DNA of 64,000 bases from Paenarthrobacter sp. AR 02. GTDB taxonomy: Bacteria; Actinomycetota; Actinomycetes; Actinomycetales; Micrococcaceae. The translations under genes and the position numbers were made by a program. Where the stretch lies: contig NZ_JAJUKH010000007.1 in NCBI RefSeq assembly GCF_021538675.1, positions 1 to 64,000 of the forward strand, read 5' to 3'. The notes under the pieces are model-generated. The model was not told the DNA's origin. It did not search any database and saw only the letters and a program-made list of their open reading frames with translations. Every line of letters begins with the position of its first letter. Position 1 is the stretch's first letter. Shown here one piece after another: positions 1 through 8,965 of this stretch.

Positions 1-90
1 TACATCCACTGGTACAACACCAAAAGAATCTCAACAAAGCTAAAGGGCCTGAGCCCGGTGGAATACCGTGCTCAGACCCTCGCGGCCTAA
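1..90 (+). CDS. IS3-family transposase (OrfB), C-terminal end only
   Basis: The reading frame from base 1 to the TAA at 88-90 gives 29 residues. They start with YIHWYNTKRI and continue with GLSPVEYR. This is the typical C-terminal tail of the DDE integrase-core (rve) transposases of the IS3 family, IS150-like group. The catalytic residues lie upstream of the window. What is visible is too short to tell whether the copy is active. Confidence 0.8.
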   Translation, partial: YIHWYNTKRISTKLKGLSPVEYRAQTLAA

Positions 91-127
91 CATCTATTTA
101 GCGGTCCAACTTTCGGGGACCACTTCA
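1..127 (+). mobile_element. 3' end of an IS3-family insertion sequence
   Basis: The window opens inside an insertion sequence. It holds the last 30 codons of the transposase (1-90) followed by a short non-coding tail. The tail ends in a stretch (about 101-127) that finishes in CA, as IS3-family right inverted repeats do. The left end is outside the window, so I cannot say whether the element is complete. It lies only about 35 bases beyond the stop codon of ctaF. Confidence 0.7.
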
Positions 128-161
128 TTTCGGTGGGGCCCTCTTTTGCTCTCAGGTACTG

Positions 162-563
162 CTAGTGTGCGTGGTCGCCACGGCTGTATTCAAAGACCCA
201 GCCAACGAGTGCCACCAGGGCCAGACCACCGGCAATGTAGGTGATCCAGAAACCGACTGCGAGACCCAGGAAGCCGCCTGCGCAGGCAAGGCCGAGAACC
301 AGCGGCCACCAGCTCCAAGGGCTGAAGTGCCCCTGTTCGCCTGCGCCCTCGTGAACCTCTGCATCGGGACGGTCTTCCGGACGCATGCCGACACGCTTGC
401 CGGTGAAACCAAGGTATGCGCCGATCATGCCCGCAAGGCCACCGACGAGGAGGATTCCCAGGACGCCGACCCACTCAGACCAATTGGTCAGGAAGCCGTA
501 GGCGATGGCTACGGGGACGAAGAAGAAGACTCCGGCTCCGAAGAGCCACGATTCAATTTTCAT
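162..563 (-). CDS. ctaF: Cytochrome c oxidase subunit 4, actinobacterial type (CtaF)
   Basis: Small membrane subunit of the aa3-type cytochrome c oxidase, 133 residues. It has about four hydrophobic segments: two near the N terminus (residues 5-25 and 30-52) and two after residue 85. Between them lies a hydrophilic stretch rich in Glu, Asp and Gly. This layout is that of the actinobacterial CtaF family. Its ATG overlaps the ctaD stop codon in an ATGA junction, so the two are translationally coupled. It is the last gene of ctaC-ctaD-ctaF. The IS3 remnant begins just downstream. Confidence 0.93.
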   Translation of the reverse strand: MKIESWLFGAGVFFFVPVAIAYGFLTNWSEWVGVLGILLVGGLAGMIGAYLGFTGKRVGMRPEDRPDAEVHEGAGEQGHFSPWSWWPLVLGLACAGGFLGLAVGFWITYIAGGLALVALVGWVFEYSRGDHAH

Positions 564-2284
564 TTGTTGACGTCCCTCTGGTCGGCGTTACCCAAAACAG
601 CTGCTGCGGGTGACGGGGCCTCTGCGGTGTGGATCTGAGCCAACTCGGGGTGGTGCAGGTCCAGTGCCGGGCGCTCGGAGCGGATACGGGGCAAGGAAGT
701 GAAGTTGTGGCGCGGCGGCGGGCAGGACGTAGCCCACTCCAGCGAGGCACCGAAGCCCCAAGGATCATCAACTTCAACCTTCTTGTTGCTGCGCCAGGTG
801 ATGTAGACGTTCCAGAAGAACGGCAGCAGCGAGGCGCCCAGTACGAAGGAGGAGATAGTGGAGAACTGGTTCATCCAGGTGAAGTTATCCTGCGGCATGT
901 AGTCGGCGTAACGACGCGGCATGCCTTCGACACCCAGCCAGTGCTGGATGAGGAACGTGCCGTGGAAACCAAGGAAAAGGAGCCAGAAGTGGATCTTACC
1001 CAGGCGCTCGTTGAGCATCTTGCCCGTCCACTTTGGCCACCAGAAGTAGAAGCCGGCGAACATGGCGAACACAACCGTACCGAAGACCACGTAGTGGAAG
1101 TGCGCCACCACGAAGTAGGAGTCGGAGACGTGGAAGTCCAGCGGCGGCGACGCCAGGATGATGCCCGTCAGGCCACCGAAGAGGAAGGTCACCAGGAACC
1201 CGATGCTCCAGAGCATAGGGGTTTCAAAGGTGATTGAGCCCTGCCAGAGCGTTCCGATCCAGTTGAAGAACTTCACGCCCGTCGGTACCGCGATCAGCAT
1301 GGTCATGAAGGCGAAGAACGGCAGCAACACCGAACCGGTCACGTACATGTGGTGTGCCCACACGGTGACGGAGAGTGCAGCAATGGCGATGGTGGCGTAC
1401 ACGAGGCCCTTGTAGCCGAAGATCGGCTTGCGGCTGAACACCGGGAAGATCTCGGAAACAATGCCGAAGAACGGCAGGGCGATGATGTAAACCTCGGGGT
1501 GCCCGAAGAACCAGAAGAGGTGCTGCCAGAGAACGGCACCGCCATTTTCGGGGTCAAAGATGTGGGCACCGAAGCGACGGTCCGCGCCGAGCGCGAACAG
1601 CGCAGCTGCCAGCGGCGGGAAGGCCATCAGGACGAGGATAGCCGTCACAAGGGTGTTCCAGGTGAAGATCGGCATACGCCACATGGTCATGCCCGGTGCA
1701 CGCATGCAGATGATGGTGGTGATGAAGTTGACGGCACCAAGGATGGTTCCGAAGCCTGAGAGCGCGAGGCCAAAGACCCACAGGTCTCCACCGACACCAG
1801 GGCTGAACGTGGTGTTCGACAGCGGAGCATAGGCGAACCAACCGAATGACGCAGCACCCTGGGGGGTGATGAAGCCGGAGACGGCGATGGTGGAACCAAA
1901 GAGGAAGAACCAGAAGGCCAGGGCATTCAGACGCGGGAAGGCGACATCGGGAGCACCGATTTGCAGCGGCATGATGACGTTGGCGAAGCCCGCGAACAGC
2001 GGGGTTGCGAACATCAGCAGCATGACGGTGCCGTGCATCGTGAACATCTGGTTGTACTGCTCTTTGGTCTGCAGGATCTGCATTCCGGGCTCAAAGAGCT
2101 CGGCGCGGATCAGCAGGGCCATGACACCACCGAGGCAGAAGAACACGAAGGACGCAATGAGGTACATGTACCCGATGGTCTTGTGGTCGGTGGAAGTGAT
2201 CCAGTTGACGACGATGCGTCCCTTGGACTTGGGTACTACCGGAGCTTCAAGAACCCCCGGCGCGGATTGAGTGTACGTAGCCAC
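560..2284 (-). CDS. ctaD: Cytochrome c oxidase subunit I (CtaD)
   Basis: Catalytic subunit of the aa3 oxidase, 574 residues, full length for the family. It reduces O2 at the heme a3-CuB centre and pumps protons across the cell membrane. Visible landmarks are the low-spin heme region [11 protein letters not shown], the CuB/Tyr crosslink motif [10 protein letters not shown], the HH pair in [10 protein letters not shown] and the heme ligands in [10 protein letters not shown]. About twelve membrane segments are present. It is preceded by ctaC (10 bases away) and overlaps ctaF by four bases. Subunit III (ctaE) and the bc1 complex are not in this window. Confidence 0.98.
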   Translation of the reverse strand: MATYTQSAPGVLEAPVVPKSKGRIVVNWITSTDHKTIGYMYLIASFVFFCLGGVMALLIRAELFEPGMQILQTKEQYNQMFTMHGTVMLLMFATPLFAGFANVIMPLQIGAPDVAFPRLNALAFWFFLFGSTIAVSGFITPQGAASFGWFAYAPLSNTTFSPGVGGDLWVFGLALSGFGTILGAVNFITTIICMRAPGMTMWRMPIFTWNTLVTAILVLMAFPPLAAALFALGADRRFGAHIFDPENGGAVLWQHLFWFFGHPEVYIIALPFFGIVSEIFPVFSRKPIFGYKGLVYATIAIAALSVTVWAHHMYVTGSVLLPFFAFMTMLIAVPTGVKFFNWIGTLWQGSITFETPMLWSIGFLVTFLFGGLTGIILASPPLDFHVSDSYFVVAHFHYVVFGTVVFAMFAGFYFWWPKWTGKMLNERLGKIHFWLLFLGFHGTFLIQHWLGVEGMPRRYADYMPQDNFTWMNQFSTISSFVLGASLLPFFWNVYITWRSNKKVEVDDPWGFGASLEWATSCPPPRHNFTSLPRIRSERPALDLHHPELAQIHTAEAPSPAAAVLGNADQRDVNK

Positions 2285-2294
2285 GTCGCTCCCC

Positions 2295-3167
2295 TTACTT
2301 GGATTCGTTCAGGTTCGGGTTGCGGTCGTATTCCGCACCGAGGAGACCCGTGTTGCCTTCTTGGCGAAGCTTGTCCATGTGCGACTGGAATTCAGACTCG
2401 GAGACAACCTTGACCCGGAAGAGCATTTCGGAGTGGTATTCACCGCAGAGCTCGGCACACTTGCCATCGAAGGTGCCCTCCTTGGTGGGGGTGAACCTGA
2501 TGTAGTTCGTCTTACCAGGGATCATGTCGCGCTTCTGGAGGAATGCGGGAACCCAGAATGAGTGGATGACATCGCGGGAGTTCAGCTCCAAGTCCACGGA
2601 CTTGCCAACGGGCAAGTACAACGTGGGGAGGAGTTCCTTGTCGACATCGTTGCCGGTCAGGTGGGCCTGGACGCCGGCCTCGTGGAGGTCCTCGTTGACG
2701 ACCTCGCCCTTTTTGTAGTTGAAGTCCCAGGCCCACTGCTTGCCGCGGACGTCAACAACGACGTCGGCAGGCTGCGAACGGTCATCGATCGCACGCTGGT
2801 CCTGGTCGGTGAAGTAGAAGAACACCAGCACCATGAACAGCGGAATGGTCAAGTAGAAGACCTCAAGCGGCAGGTTGTAGCTGAGCTGCTTGGGGAATCC
2901 CGTGGTGCCCTTGCGGCGACGGTACGCGATGATGCACCAGACCAGGAGGCCCCACGTGATGATACCGACTGCCAAGGCGGCGATCCATGAGTTGACCCAG
3001 AGGTCCATGATCCGGTCAGTGTGGTTGGTCGTGCCGCGCTCTGTTGGCAGCCAACCCTTCTCTACCTCTGGTGAACATCCGGTCAAAACCAACGCGCCGG
3101 CGACTGCCAAGCCAGTGATCGAGGTGATCTTTATGCGTCGGCTGCCGGTTCGGTTCTGCGAACTCAC
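2295..3167 (-). CDS. ctaC: Cytochrome c oxidase subunit II (CtaC), lipoprotein
   Basis: Carries the CuA centre that takes electrons from cytochrome c. I place the start at the GTG at 3165-3167 because GAGGAAGG lies seven bases upstream. A longer frame to 3224 has no such site. The 290-residue product begins with a signal peptide ending in the lipobox LTGC (Cys31), followed by two membrane helices and a cupredoxin domain. The CuA ligands appear in [14 protein letters not shown] near the C terminus. First gene of the ctaCDF operon; a hairpin at 3282-3332 separates it from erpA upstream. Confidence 0.95.
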   Translation of the reverse strand: MSSQNRTGSRRIKITSITGLAVAGALVLTGCSPEVEKGWLPTERGTTNHTDRIMDLWVNSWIAALAVGIITWGLLVWCIIAYRRRKGTTGFPKQLSYNLPLEVFYLTIPLFMVLVFFYFTDQDQRAIDDRSQPADVVVDVRGKQWAWDFNYKKGEVVNEDLHEAGVQAHLTGNDVDKELLPTLYLPVGKSVDLELNSRDVIHSFWVPAFLQKRDMIPGKTNYIRFTPTKEGTFDGKCAELCGEYHSEMLFRVKVVSESEFQSHMDKLRQEGNTGLLGAEYDRNPNLNESK

Positions 3168-3281
3168 AGACGGCCCTTCCTCTTGTTGCTGTCTCCCGGC
3201 AGGCCGAAGGCTCACCGGGCACACTAAAAGTTTTACTACCCGATGTAGAGCTTACCGCTATCAAGCGGTTTTCGCGCACAT

Positions 3282-3332
3282 GTCGGCGCCGTGGCTCCCA
3301 ACGCGTTTCACCGCGTCGGAAGTGGCGCCGAC
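3282..3332 (-). terminator. Inverted repeat between erpA and ctaC, possible terminator
   Basis: The arms GTCGGCGCC (3282-3290) and GGCGCCGAC (3324-3332) are perfect complements. A smaller ACGCG/CGCGT pair lies inside. It sits just after the erpA stop on the minus strand. No T-run follows, so it may be a weak or factor-dependent terminator. The ctaC promoter is presumably in the AT-richer stretch at about 3220-3270, which includes a TTGATA. Confidence 0.45.
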
Positions 3333-3350
3333 GTGCAGCGACGGCTCACA

Positions 3351-3740
3351 TCAGTGGAATGAATCACCGCAGGCGCAGGAGCCGCCCGCGTTCGGGTTAT
3401 CAATGGTGAAGCCCTGCTTCGAGATGGTGTCTTCGAAGTCGATGCTTGCGCCGCTGAGATAGGGAACGCTCATCTTGTCCACCACGACCTCGACGCCGTC
3501 ATAGTCACGCACGGCGTCGCCGTCGAGCAGGCGCTCGTCGAAGTAGAGCTGGTAGATCAAGCCGGAGCATCCGCCGGGCTGGACTGCAACGCGCAGCCGA
3601 AGATCGGTGCGCCCTTCCTGCTCGAGGAGGCTGCGGACCTTGCCTGCGGCGACGTCGGTCAGATTGACCTCGTGCGTGGCCAGTTCGTCGTTTGCGACGA
3701 CCTGCGTTCCGGTGCTGTTTTCGTTGGTTGCAGTGCTCAT
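3351..3740 (-). CDS. erpA: A-type iron-sulfur cluster insertion protein (ErpA/HesB family)
   Basis: Delivers iron-sulfur clusters to apo-enzymes in the cytoplasm. The 129 residues are the usual A-type carrier core (about 105) plus an N-terminal tail of about 25. All three cluster-ligand cysteines are present: Cys58 in QPGGCSG, and Cys122 and Cys124 in GGSCACGDSF. AAGG and AGG lie upstream of the ATG. The gene is transcribed toward the cytochrome oxidase operon. Its upstream region holds a perfect 11-bp inverted repeat (3812-3852) that could be an operator. Confidence 0.93.
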   Translation of the reverse strand: MSTATNENSTGTQVVANDELATHEVNLTDVAAGKVRSLLEQEGRTDLRLRVAVQPGGCSGLIYQLYFDERLLDGDAVRDYDGVEVVVDKMSVPYLSGASIDFEDTISKQGFTIDNPNAGGSCACGDSFH

Positions 3741-3811
3741 TGGCCTACCTTCTTATGAAGCTCTTGGCGGCGGCGCCGGGACGCTGCCTGCCCTTACCCA
3801 ATTACGTACGG

Positions 3812-3852
3812 GTTATAGCTAATGCTACGTCGCGCAGACGCTTAGCTATAAC
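3812..3852. promoter_or_regulatory. Perfect 11-bp inverted repeat upstream of erpA
   Basis: GTTATAGCTAA (3812-3822) and TTAGCTATAAC (3842-3852) are exact complements, 19 bases apart, in the 164-base gap between erpA and the M20 dipeptidase. Each arm contains a -10-like TATAAC reading outward. The site is about 70 bases upstream of the erpA start. It could bind a regulator or mark a promoter. A stem at the end of the dipeptidase transcript is the alternative. Confidence 0.5.
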
Positions 3853-3904
3853 TCCTGACGTAACCACCTGCGGCATTTGGTTGTTCCCGGCCTGCACTTT
3901 CGGT

Positions 3905-5338
3905 TCAGCCCGCGAGGCCCTCGGCATTGAGCCTGGCCAGCATGAGAGCCTCAGCGACCACAGCATGGCTGAAATCGCCGATATGCAGTGACTCGTTGGC
4001 ACTGTGGGCCCTGGAATCAGGGTCTTCCACCCCGGTCACCAGGATCTGGGCTTCCGGGTACATTTCCAGGAGGTCTGCGATGAAGGGAATGGATCCACCT
4101 ATTCCCATCTCGACAGGCTTCACTCCCCAGGACTCCCCCAGCGCCCAAAGGGCCACCCGGGCCGCAGCTGATGAGGTATCGGTGGAGAACGCATCGCCCC
4201 GCTCCCCCGGCGTGAACGTCACCTTGGCACCGAACGGAGCATGGGACTCGACGTGCCGCCGCAGGGCGTCCATGGCAGCCTCGGGGTCCTGGCCGGGCGC
4301 CAGCCGCATGCTGAATTTGGCTCGCGCCGCCGGAATGAGGGTGTTGGAGGCAACGTCCACTGCCGGAACGTCCATGCCAATGATCGAAAGAGCGGGCTTG
4401 GTCCACAAGCGGGAAGCGATGGTGCCGCTCCCGGCGAGCCGCACGCCGTCGAGCACTGACGCGTCGGCGCGATAGTCGGCTTCGGCGAGGTCCACGGCCA
4501 CCTCGTCCCGGCCCACCAGACCGGCAACAGCGACGTTGCCCTCGTCATCGTGGAGGGTGGCAATGAGCCGCGAAAGGAGGGTCGGGGCGTCGAGCACTGG
4601 GCCGCCGAACATCCCGGAGTGCACCGCGTGGTCGAGCACGCGGACTTCAAAAGTGCCGTCAACGAGGCCGCGCAGGCTGGTGGTCAGGGCCGGAACGCCC
4701 ACTTTCCAATTGCTGGAGTCTGCAACAACAATGACATCAGAACGCAGGAGTTCGCGATGCTCCTCGAGGAAAGTCCTGAAGGTGGGCGAGCCCGCCTCTT
4801 CCTCGCCTTCGAAGAAGAATGTCACTCCGAGGCCGAAATCCTCGCCCAGGACTTTGATTGCTGCACTGTAGGCCGCCAAGTGGGCCATGATGCCCGCCTT
4901 GTCATCAGCCGCACCGCGACCATAAAGCCGACCGTCACGTTCCTCTGCAACAAACGGCTCCGACTCCCACCGTCCACGGTCTCCAGGGGGCTGTACGTCG
5001 TGGTGGGCGTACAGGAGGATGGTCGGCTTGCCTTCCGCCGCGGGACGGCGCGCGACGACGGCGGGCCCGCCGGGGGTGCCGTCACTCTTGTCGCAACGAA
5101 GGATGCGGACGTCCTCCATGCCTGTTGCCTTTACCAGTGCGGAAACAGCTTCGGCGCTTTTGTCCAACTCTGAAGGGTCGAAGCTGGACCAAGCAATGCC
5201 CGGTATGGCGACGAGGTCTTTCAAGGAGGCCAGAGTGGCATCGAAGGAGTCATGGACCGCCCGGGTCAGTGCCTCCACCGGGGTAGCGCCGGAGTCCAGG
5301 GGCTTGTTCTGCGGGGTCTCCGCATGTGCTGAAGTCAT
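3905..5338 (-). CDS. M20 family metallopeptidase (dipeptidase)
   Basis: Zinc-dependent peptidase of family M20, 477 residues, probably cytoplasmic since no signal peptide is visible. Metal-binding motifs in order are YAHHDVQPPG, GRGAADDKAG and FEGEEEAGSP; the last holds the catalytic Glu pair. The usual dimerisation domain lies between them and a final metal histidine near the C terminus. The frame is open up to 5488, but that would run into the divergent gene at 5453. The ATG at 5338 starts a normal-length family member. Substrate cannot be read from sequence; similar proteins act on dipeptides. Confidence 0.9.
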   Translation of the reverse strand: MTSAHAETPQNKPLDSGATPVEALTRAVHDSFDATLASLKDLVAIPGIAWSSFDPSELDKSAEAVSALVKATGMEDVRILRCDKSDGTPGGPAVVARRPAAEGKPTILLYAHHDVQPPGDRGRWESEPFVAEERDGRLYGRGAADDKAGIMAHLAAYSAAIKVLGEDFGLGVTFFFEGEEEAGSPTFRTFLEEHRELLRSDVIVVADSSNWKVGVPALTTSLRGLVDGTFEVRVLDHAVHSGMFGGPVLDAPTLLSRLIATLHDDEGNVAVAGLVGRDEVAVDLAEADYRADASVLDGVRLAGSGTIASRLWTKPALSIIGMDVPAVDVASNTLIPAARAKFSMRLAPGQDPEAAMDALRRHVESHAPFGAKVTFTPGERGDAFSTDTSSAAARVALWALGESWGVKPVEMGIGGSIPFIADLLEMYPEAQILVTGVEDPDSRAHSANESLHIGDFSHAVVAEALMLARLNAEGLAG

Positions 5339-5452
5339 GGGCCACACTTTACCGCCGGGCGTTCTCCCAGCGGGGCAGGCGCGGAGTGGCCATCGGAGCG
5401 CGGGCAACCCGAAGCGTAACCTGCGCCACCTTGGTGCGGGTATTCTGTAGGG

Positions 5453-6046
5453 GTGTTCGGACGCAAAAAGGAAGAGCCCAGCGCTCAATCAGTAGTTGAC
5501 CAGGCCTATGCCACCACCCAGGAGCCCGTAGCTGGAAAGGGCGCGCCCACGCCCAAGCGGAAGGACCAGGAAGCAGCCCGCAAGCGCCCTCTGGTGCCCA
5601 CCGACCGTAAGGCATCAAAGGCAGCGGAGCGGGTGGCCATCCAGGACCAGCGCCAGAAGATGCGGCAGGCCCTGGATACGGGTGACGAAAAATTCCTGCC
5701 GCTTCGGGACAAAGGGCCCCAGAAGAGGTACGTCCGCGACTACGTCGACGCACGGTTCAGCCTGGGCGAGTACCTGATGTTTGGCGCCCTGTTGTTCGTC
5801 GTCATTTCACTGATCATTCCCACCACGAGCGCGGGAATCAGCTACGTCCTGGTGGGCTTCTGGATCATGTTCCTGGCTGTATTCATCGATGCCTTCATCC
5901 TCTCCCGCAAGCTGCGGAAGAAACTCACCGAGAAGTTCGGCGAAGTGGAGCGTGGCTCTGTCTGGTACGGATGCATGCGAGCCCTTCAGTTCCGCAAACT
6001 CCGTCTGCCCAAGCCGCAGGTGAAGCGCGGACAGTACCCGGCCTAA
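5453..6046 (+). CDS. DUF3043 family membrane protein
   Basis: A 197-residue actinobacterial protein of unknown function, starting at GTG. The first 100 residues are very charged (Lys/Arg/Glu). Two adjacent membrane segments follow at about residues 108-125 and 130-150, then a basic tail. It resembles the DUF3043 family, which is widespread next to core genes in this group. It diverges from the dipeptidase with 114 bases between the starts, and converges on pyrD with a shared terminator. Confidence 0.85.
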   Translation: MFGRKKEEPSAQSVVDQAYATTQEPVAGKGAPTPKRKDQEAARKRPLVPTDRKASKAAERVAIQDQRQKMRQALDTGDEKFLPLRDKGPQKRYVRDYVDARFSLGEYLMFGALLFVVISLIIPTTSAGISYVLVGFWIMFLAVFIDAFILSRKLRKKLTEKFGEVERGSVWYGCMRALQFRKLRLPKPQVKRGQYPA

Positions 6047-6068
6047 GGCCCCAACCCCTGTCAAACGT

Positions 6069-6103
6069 ATGAAGACCCCCGACCAATGGTCCGGGGTCTT
6101 CAT
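6069..6103. terminator. Bidirectional terminator between DUF3043 gene and pyrD
   Basis: ATGAAGACCCC (6069-6079) pairs exactly with GGGGTCTTCAT (6093-6103), with an inner GACC/GGTC pair. It lies between two convergent genes, so it can serve both strands. Confidence 0.8.
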
Positions 6104-6118
6104 CGCTTAACCGCAGTC

Positions 6119-7198
6119 TTAGTGGCATGAGCCCCGACGAAGCCTTACAAGGCCCTTGTTGATTCGGGACGCCCAGAACGGACCTTCGTAAAGGAATGCT
6201 GTGTAGCCCTGGACCAGGGTGGCGCCGGCCTCAAGGCGTTCCTGGACGTCCTCGGCCGATTCGACGCCGCCGACCGCGATCAGCACAAGGTCATCGCCCA
6301 CAGCCTGCTTGAGCCTGCGAAGCACCTCCAGGGACCGCTCCTTGAGGGGCGCTCCTGACAAGCCTCCGGCACCGATGGAATCCACCTTCGCACTTCCGGA
6401 GACAAGCCCCTCACGGGTAATCGTTGTGTTGTTCGCGATGATTCCGTCCAGCTTGAGGTCAAGTGCAAGCCGGGCGACGTCCTCGATGTCTTCGTTGGAC
6501 AGGTCAGGCGCAATCTTGACCAGAAGCGGTACGTGGCGCCCCGCGGCTTCGTCGGCAGCGTCTCCAACTGCCCGCAGCAAAGGACGCAGCGTCTCCACGT
6601 TCTGCAGTAACCGCAGGCCCGGCGTATTGGGCGAACTGACATTGACTACCAGGTAGTCTGCGGCGGGGGCGAGGCTCCGGGCGCTCACAAGGTAGTCCTC
6701 CGTGGCGTCGGCGAGGTCCACCACCTTGGTCTTGCCAATGTTCACCCCGATGATCGGCCGAAGATCAGGGTGGTTTTTCTGCAAGGCAGCCCGAGCAGAC
6801 TTGAGCCGTGGCGCAACGGCAGCAGCGCCGTCGTTGTTGAATCCCATCCGGTTAATGACCGCCCGGTCCTCTATCAGGCGGAACAGGCGTGGTTTCTCAT
6901 TGCCCGGCTGCGCTTGGCCCGTGATGGTACCCACTTCGACGTGGCCGAAGCCCAGCTCCGTCAGGGCCTCAATGCCGTGGCCTTCCTTGTCGAAACCCGC
7001 CGCAAGTCCGAAGGGCGAGGGAAAGCTCAGGCCCAGCGCCTCGGTGCGGAGCGAGGCATCCGGGGCGGTCATGCGGGCAAGGACCCGCCCCGCGCCAGTA
7101 CGGTGGGCGGCACGGATTCCCTGGAATCCGATCTTGTGGGCCTTCTCGGCATCCATCCAGGAGAAGGCCAACTTAAAGAATGTGGGGTAAAAACGCAT
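6119..7198 (-). CDS. pyrD: Dihydroorotate dehydrogenase (quinone), class 2
   Basis: Fourth step of pyrimidine synthesis: oxidises dihydroorotate to orotate and passes electrons to quinone. The 359-residue product from the ATG at 7198 matches class 2 enzymes, with the N-terminal membrane-associating helices (FFKLAFSWMDAEKAH) and the class 2 catalytic-serine motif NVSSPNTPGL. FMN-binding motifs are also seen (LAAGFDKEG, IIANNTT, AVGGVESAED). The frame stays open upstream but overlaps the divergent flavoprotein gene, so I reject the longer start. It stands apart from the other pyr genes at 56-64 kb. Confidence 0.97.
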   Translation of the reverse strand: MRFYPTFFKLAFSWMDAEKAHKIGFQGIRAAHRTGAGRVLARMTAPDASLRTEALGLSFPSPFGLAAGFDKEGHGIEALTELGFGHVEVGTITGQAQPGNEKPRLFRLIEDRAVINRMGFNNDGAAAVAPRLKSARAALQKNHPDLRPIIGVNIGKTKVVDLADATEDYLVSARSLAPAADYLVVNVSSPNTPGLRLLQNVETLRPLLRAVGDAADEAAGRHVPLLVKIAPDLSNEDIEDVARLALDLKLDGIIANNTTITREGLVSGSAKVDSIGAGGLSGAPLKERSLEVLRRLKQAVGDDLVLIAVGGVESAEDVQERLEAGATLVQGYTAFLYEGPFWASRINKGLVRLRRGSCH

Positions 7199-7267
7199 GG
7201 TCTTAGTTTTGCTGTTCGCGGACGAACTCACCAAACCCATGACTGTGCCGGGCGCTAGCATGTACGC

Positions 7268-8956
7268 ATGCAGCCAGAAAACAGTGACCCACGTCATCCC
7301 CGCACGAGCCTCAGGATCACGGCCGATGTCGTGGTGGTCGGGGCGGGACTGTCGGGACTGGTGGCAGCCGCCACAGCATACGCGGCGGGCAAGACGGTGG
7401 CCGTCCTGGACCAGGAGCCGGAAACCTCGGTCGGCGGCCAGGCCCATTGGTCCTTTGGCGGCCTCTTTATGGTCGATACGCCGGAGCAGAGGCGGCTCGG
7501 CGTGCGGGACAGCGCTGATCTCGCACTTTCCGACTGGCTGGCCTCCGCGGCTTTCGACCGGCCGGTGGATTCGAACGCCCGGGAATGGGCCGAGGCCTAT
7601 GTGGACTTCGCCGCCGGTCGGAAGCGGGCCTGGCTGAGAAGCCTCGGCGTTGGCATCTTTCCGTTGGTCCAGTGGGCGGAGCGGGGCGGGTACGGACCAC
7701 AGGGCCATGGAAATTCAGTACCCCGCTTCCACGTCACCTGGGGCACGGGACCAGCCCTGGTGGAACCCTTCCTGAGGAAGGTGCACGAAGGCGTCGAAGC
7801 CGGAAGGGTGTCGCTTCACTTCCGGCACAGGGCGACAGCCCTCACCATCACGGCCGGTTCGCTGACCGGCGTCGTCGGAGATGTCCTGGAACCGTCGACG
7901 GCGGTGCGGGGCCAGGCGTCATCCAGGCTCCCCGTTGGGGGCTTCGAGGCTGCAGCCGGAGCGGTTGTGGTGACAACCGGGGGCATAGGCGCCAACCACG
8001 TGGCAGTCCGACGCCAATGGCCAGGAGGGCGACCACCCGCGGAGATGCTCAGCGGCGTCCCCGCCTCAGTAGACGGTGATTTCCTTTCAGTGGTGCAATC
8101 CGGCGGCGCCGCCATGATCAACGGCGACAGGATGTGGCACTATCCCGAAGGTATCCACAACTACGATCCCGTGTGGCCGATGCACGGTATCCGTATTCTT
8201 CCCGGGCCATCATCCTTGTGGCTCGATGCTGAAGGACATCAACTGCCGGCACCATTGTTCCCGGGGTACGACTCCCTGGGCGCCCTCCGTCACATTGTGG
8301 CAACAGGCCAAAGCCATTCGTGGTTCGTCCTCAACCGCACCATCGCCCTCAAGGAACTCGCCTTGTCAGGTTCGGAACAAAACCCTGACCTGACCGGCAA
8401 GGACGTCAGGCTCCTTGCGTCGCGGTTGAGGGCGGGAGGCGACTCCCCCATCCAGCGGTTCCTGGACCGCGGCGTGGATTTCCTGCAGGCAGCCACCCCC
8501 GGGCAGCTCGTGTCGAAGATGAACCAGCTGGCCGGAGGCGACCTCATACAGCGGGAGTCCTTGGAGTCCCTGATCAGCGCCCGGGACCGGCAGGTAGCGA
8601 GTGGGCTCGGCAAGGACCCGCAGCTTGCGGCCATCAGGGCAGCGAGGCGGTTTGCCACCGACAAGCTGATGCGAGTGGCTCCCCCGCACCGCCTGACCGA
8701 CCCTGCCCACGGGCCTCTCATCGCCATCCGGCTCTCGGTATTGACCCGCAAGAGCCTGGGCGGACTCAGGACAGACTTGGCCTCCAGGGTGCTCGACGAT
8801 AGTGGACAGGCAATCCCAGGGCTCTACGCAGCCGGGGAAGCTGCCGGGTTCGGCGGCGGAGGCATCCACGGTTACCGGGCTCTGGAAGGGACATTCCTGG
8901 GCGGCTGCCTCTTTACCGGAAGGGCGGCCGGAAAGGCGGCAGCCGCTTTTGTCTAA
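7268..8956 (+). CDS. FAD-dependent dehydrogenase, KstD/fumarate-reductase-like flavoprotein
   Basis: Flavoprotein of 562 residues. The N terminus has a Rossmann motif GAGLSG (25-30) and an acidic strand end (VLDQEPE). The C terminus has the FAD-closing motif of the FAD_binding_2 family (GLYAAGEAAGFGGGG, then GGCLFTGRAAG). Such proteins include ketosteroid dehydrogenases and fumarate reductases; this one resembles the group called putative FAD-binding dehydrogenase. The substrate is unknown. It is followed 9 bases later by two alpha/beta hydrolases on the same strand, suggesting one operon. It diverges from pyrD. Confidence 0.85.
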   Translation: MQPENSDPRHPRTSLRITADVVVVGAGLSGLVAAATAYAAGKTVAVLDQEPETSVGGQAHWSFGGLFMVDTPEQRRLGVRDSADLALSDWLASAAFDRPVDSNAREWAEAYVDFAAGRKRAWLRSLGVGIFPLVQWAERGGYGPQGHGNSVPRFHVTWGTGPALVEPFLRKVHEGVEAGRVSLHFRHRATALTITAGSLTGVVGDVLEPSTAVRGQASSRLPVGGFEAAAGAVVVTTGGIGANHVAVRRQWPGGRPPAEMLSGVPASVDGDFLSVVQSGGAAMINGDRMWHYPEGIHNYDPVWPMHGIRILPGPSSLWLDAEGHQLPAPLFPGYDSLGALRHIVATGQSHSWFVLNRTIALKELALSGSEQNPDLTGKDVRLLASRLRAGGDSPIQRFLDRGVDFLQAATPGQLVSKMNQLAGGDLIQRESLESLISARDRQVASGLGKDPQLAAIRAARRFATDKLMRVAPPHRLTDPAHGPLIAIRLSVLTRKSLGGLRTDLASRVLDDSGQAIPGLYAAGEAAGFGGGGIHGYRALEGTFLGGCLFTGRAAGKAAAAFV

Positions 8957-8965
8957 GCTGGAGCC

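Noticed and set aside
5339..5488. N-terminal extension of the M20 dipeptidase
   Set aside because: It overlaps the divergent gene starting at 5453, and its residues look like random GC-rich translation.
7199..7708. N-terminal extension of pyrD by 170 residues
   Set aside because: It would overlap the divergent flavoprotein gene, and the ATG at 7198 gives a normal class 2 enzyme.
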